From contig CAWGMT010000011.1 of the NCBI GenBank assembly GCA_963823675.1, positions 248,001 through 312,000 of the forward strand: a stretch of 64,000 nucleotides of DNA. The letters are read 5' to 3'. This document shows positions 62,564 through 64,000 of the stretch, in pieces. A program made the translations under genes and the position numbers. The stretch comes from CAWGMT01 sp963823675. Lineage in GTDB: Bacteria > Planctomycetota > Planctomycetia > Isosphaerales > Isosphaeraceae. The first letter of the stretch is position 1, and every line of letters begins with the position of its first letter. A model generated the notes under the pieces. That model had not been told where the DNA came from, did no database searches, and worked only from the letters and a program-made list of their open reading frames with translations.

Positions 62564-63102
62564 TGAGGCGGCCGGCCGATGTAAATTCACCGTGGGACGG
62601 ATTGCCAATTGCCAACCCGTCCGACAATCACCCGATCCTGCATCCGCCCAAAAATACAAAAATAAATCGGTATCAGAACATTTTATCTCTCAGACCCCGC
62701 AAGTTGTCCATGCCTCTGCCATCGCTAGCTGCTTCGGCACATTGAAAATAAATCGGTATCAGAAGATTTTATTTTATCTCTCAGATCCCGCAAGTTATCT
62801 ATAACTCCGCTATCGCTGCCTACTTCGACGCATTAGAGTTAACAGGCAGCGTGCAATTGTCTGAGAAGTTTAGTTGGACTAGATAAGAAAATAAAATGTT
62901 CTGATACTAATTTGTCGAGTAGTCTGAGAGCTTGGCTAGTTTAGATAAGAAAATAAAATGTTCTGATACCGATTTCCGATTTTTGCCGGTAAAGTTGGCT
63001 TTCGCGCGGCGAAAGGAGACACTTGTTTTCGCACGACGCTCAAGGTAAGCCATTGCGTCATGACGTTTCAGATCGAACCGTTGTTGAGCAAGGAGACCGG
63101 CG
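62564..63102. repeat. AT-rich intergenic with four copies of a 23-bp motif in inverted pairs
   Basis: AAATCGGTATCAGAACATTT at 62,664 and 62,750 (direct), and its exact complement AAATGTTCTGATACCGATTT at ~62,953 with a variant at 62,891. Flanking CTCTCAGA(C/T)CCCGCAAGTT is repeated with the direct copies, GATAAGAAAATAAAATG with the inverted copies. No open frame of note. The local base composition differs strongly from the genome. Confidence 0.75.
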
Positions 63103-63981
63103 ATGCGAACGATTCGACTGGTCACGGTGCTCGTGCTGGCGGGTGTGGCCGCTGAAATCAAAGGTGCGCAAGAAGAGCGGGTTGCCGGCCGGCCGCTTTC
63201 CGCCGCCCAGGCCGCGTCGAGTTCGAGCCCCGAAGCGGCATCGGCGTCCACACCCAAATCCATGGGCTGGGTTCGCCTCTTCAACGGCCGCGATCTCGAC
63301 GGCTGGTACACGTTCCTGCAAAAGCACGGCAAGAACCGCGACCCCGACCGCGTGATCACCATTGAAGAGGGCGCGATCCATCTCTACAAACACGCAAGCG
63401 AGGGGAGCGAGGTCGTGATGGGCTACATCACCACCGAGAAGGAATATGGTGATTACCACCTGCGGTGTCAGTATCGATGGGGTGGCAAGAAGTTTCAGCC
63501 GCGCTACAAGCTCAAACGCGACGCAGGGCTGTATTACCACATCATTGGGCCCGATGCGGTGTGGCCGACCGCGCTTCAGTTCCAGATCGAAGAGACCAAC
63601 GTCGGAGACCTGATCGCTCTCTACGGTTTCACCGTCGATAGCTGGATCGATCCCCAGACCCGCGACGAGAAACAGGCGATCTTTCGACAGCCGGAGCAGG
63701 GGGGAGCACCCCGCGTTCTGGGCGGGCAGGGCATCGCCTATCAGAAACGGCTCGCAGGTGTTGTTGAGCGCGACGGTTGGAATACCGTCGAGATCATCGT
63801 GCGCGGCGCGACCACGACGCACATCCTCAACGGTCAAGTGGTCAACCGGGGTAAAGACATTCGCTACGCCGACCCCAAGGCGCCCGGTTCGATCCGCCCC
63901 ATCGCGCGCGGCCGTATCGCGCTTGAGATCGAGGCTGCCGAGATCTATTTCCGGGATGTGGAGATTCAGGTCGCGGAGTGA
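63103..63981 (+). CDS. Exported DUF1080 (3-keto-disaccharide hydrolase-like) protein
   Basis: 292 codons from the ATG at 63103, preceded by AAGGAG. Signal peptide MRTIRLVTVLVLAGVAAEIK. The DUF1080 concanavalin-like fold is shown by WVRLFNGRDLDGWYTFLQK, GYITTEKEYGDYHLRCQYRW, DAGLYYHIIGPDAVWPTALQ FQIEE, GWNTVEIIVRG and LNGQVVNRGKDI and the final strand RGRIALEIEAAEIYFRDVEI. Full length. Family members act on 3-keto-glycosides or bind sugars in the periplasm; the exact role here is unknown. Confidence 0.88.
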   Translation: MRTIRLVTVLVLAGVAAEIKGAQEERVAGRPLSAAQAASSSSPEAASASTPKSMGWVRLFNGRDLDGWYTFLQKHGKNRDPDRVITIEEGAIHLYKHASEGSEVVMGYITTEKEYGDYHLRCQYRWGGKKFQPRYKLKRDAGLYYHIIGPDAVWPTALQFQIEETNVGDLIALYGFTVDSWIDPQTRDEKQAIFRQPEQGGAPRVLGGQGIAYQKRLAGVVERDGWNTVEIIVRGATTTHILNGQVVNRGKDIRYADPKAPGSIRPIARGRIALEIEAAEIYFRDVEIQVAE

Positions 63982-64000
63982 AGTTATTTGCGTCCCGATC

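Overview
The window is high-GC bacterial DNA from a planctomycete, most like the Isosphaera/Gemmata side of the phylum. The evidence is the set of host genes: a DUF1549/DUF1553 - DUF1501 - WD40 operon, DUF1080, an ECF sigma factor fused to a DUF1559-type domain, a VIT-VWA-kinase fusion, zinc-ribbon membrane hydrolases and RAYT transposase remnants. I inferred this from recognised families; no marker rRNA is present.

Positions 1-21,220 hold a phage-derived module, almost entirely on the minus strand. Reading right to left: an HTH protein, a membrane protein, a papain-fold peptidase, two paralogous membrane/coiled-coil proteins, holin-like small proteins, a portal-like protein, a glycosyltransferase, a zinc-finger protein, a scaffold-like protein, a major capsid protein, head/tail completion proteins, a second glycosyltransferase, a TPR-glycosyltransferase, a beta-helix tail spike and an FN3-like tail protein that runs off the left edge. 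I see no large terminase, integrase or attachment site, so the module is cryptic, incomplete or continues to the left. It is saturated with hairpin elements whose arms are tandem heptamers of four sequence types, plus tandem arrays with 63-, 68-, 81- and 124-bp units. Several elements sit in frame inside genes or supply protein C-termini.

From 21.4 to 28.2 kb comes a host operon (DUF1549/DUF1553, DUF1501, WD40) and a HEAT-repeat membrane protein. From 28.3 to 39.1 kb lies a decay zone: two RAYT-derived elements with the same internal deletion, a truncated LRR-type protein, internally deleted GxxExxY and planctomycete paralogue genes, and a nearly intact STAND (DUF4062-NB-ARC-TPR) protein that may be a defence protein.

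From 39.6 to 64 kb are host genes: a secreted two-domain alpha/beta hydrolase, a LysM protein next to rsmH, a secreted esterase, an EreA/ChaN-like membrane protein, an LRR protein with a methyltransferase, an ASST-like protein, two paralogous membrane proteins, the ECF-DUF1559 gene, a MerR-type regulator coupled to a VIT-VWA-pseudokinase gene, and a DUF1080 protein.

At least eleven genes are interrupted by single-base frameshifts, including the normally well conserved housekeeping gene rsmH (two shifts). This points to uncorrected sequence errors at least as much as to gene decay. Genes are annotated across the shifts and the break points are stated.
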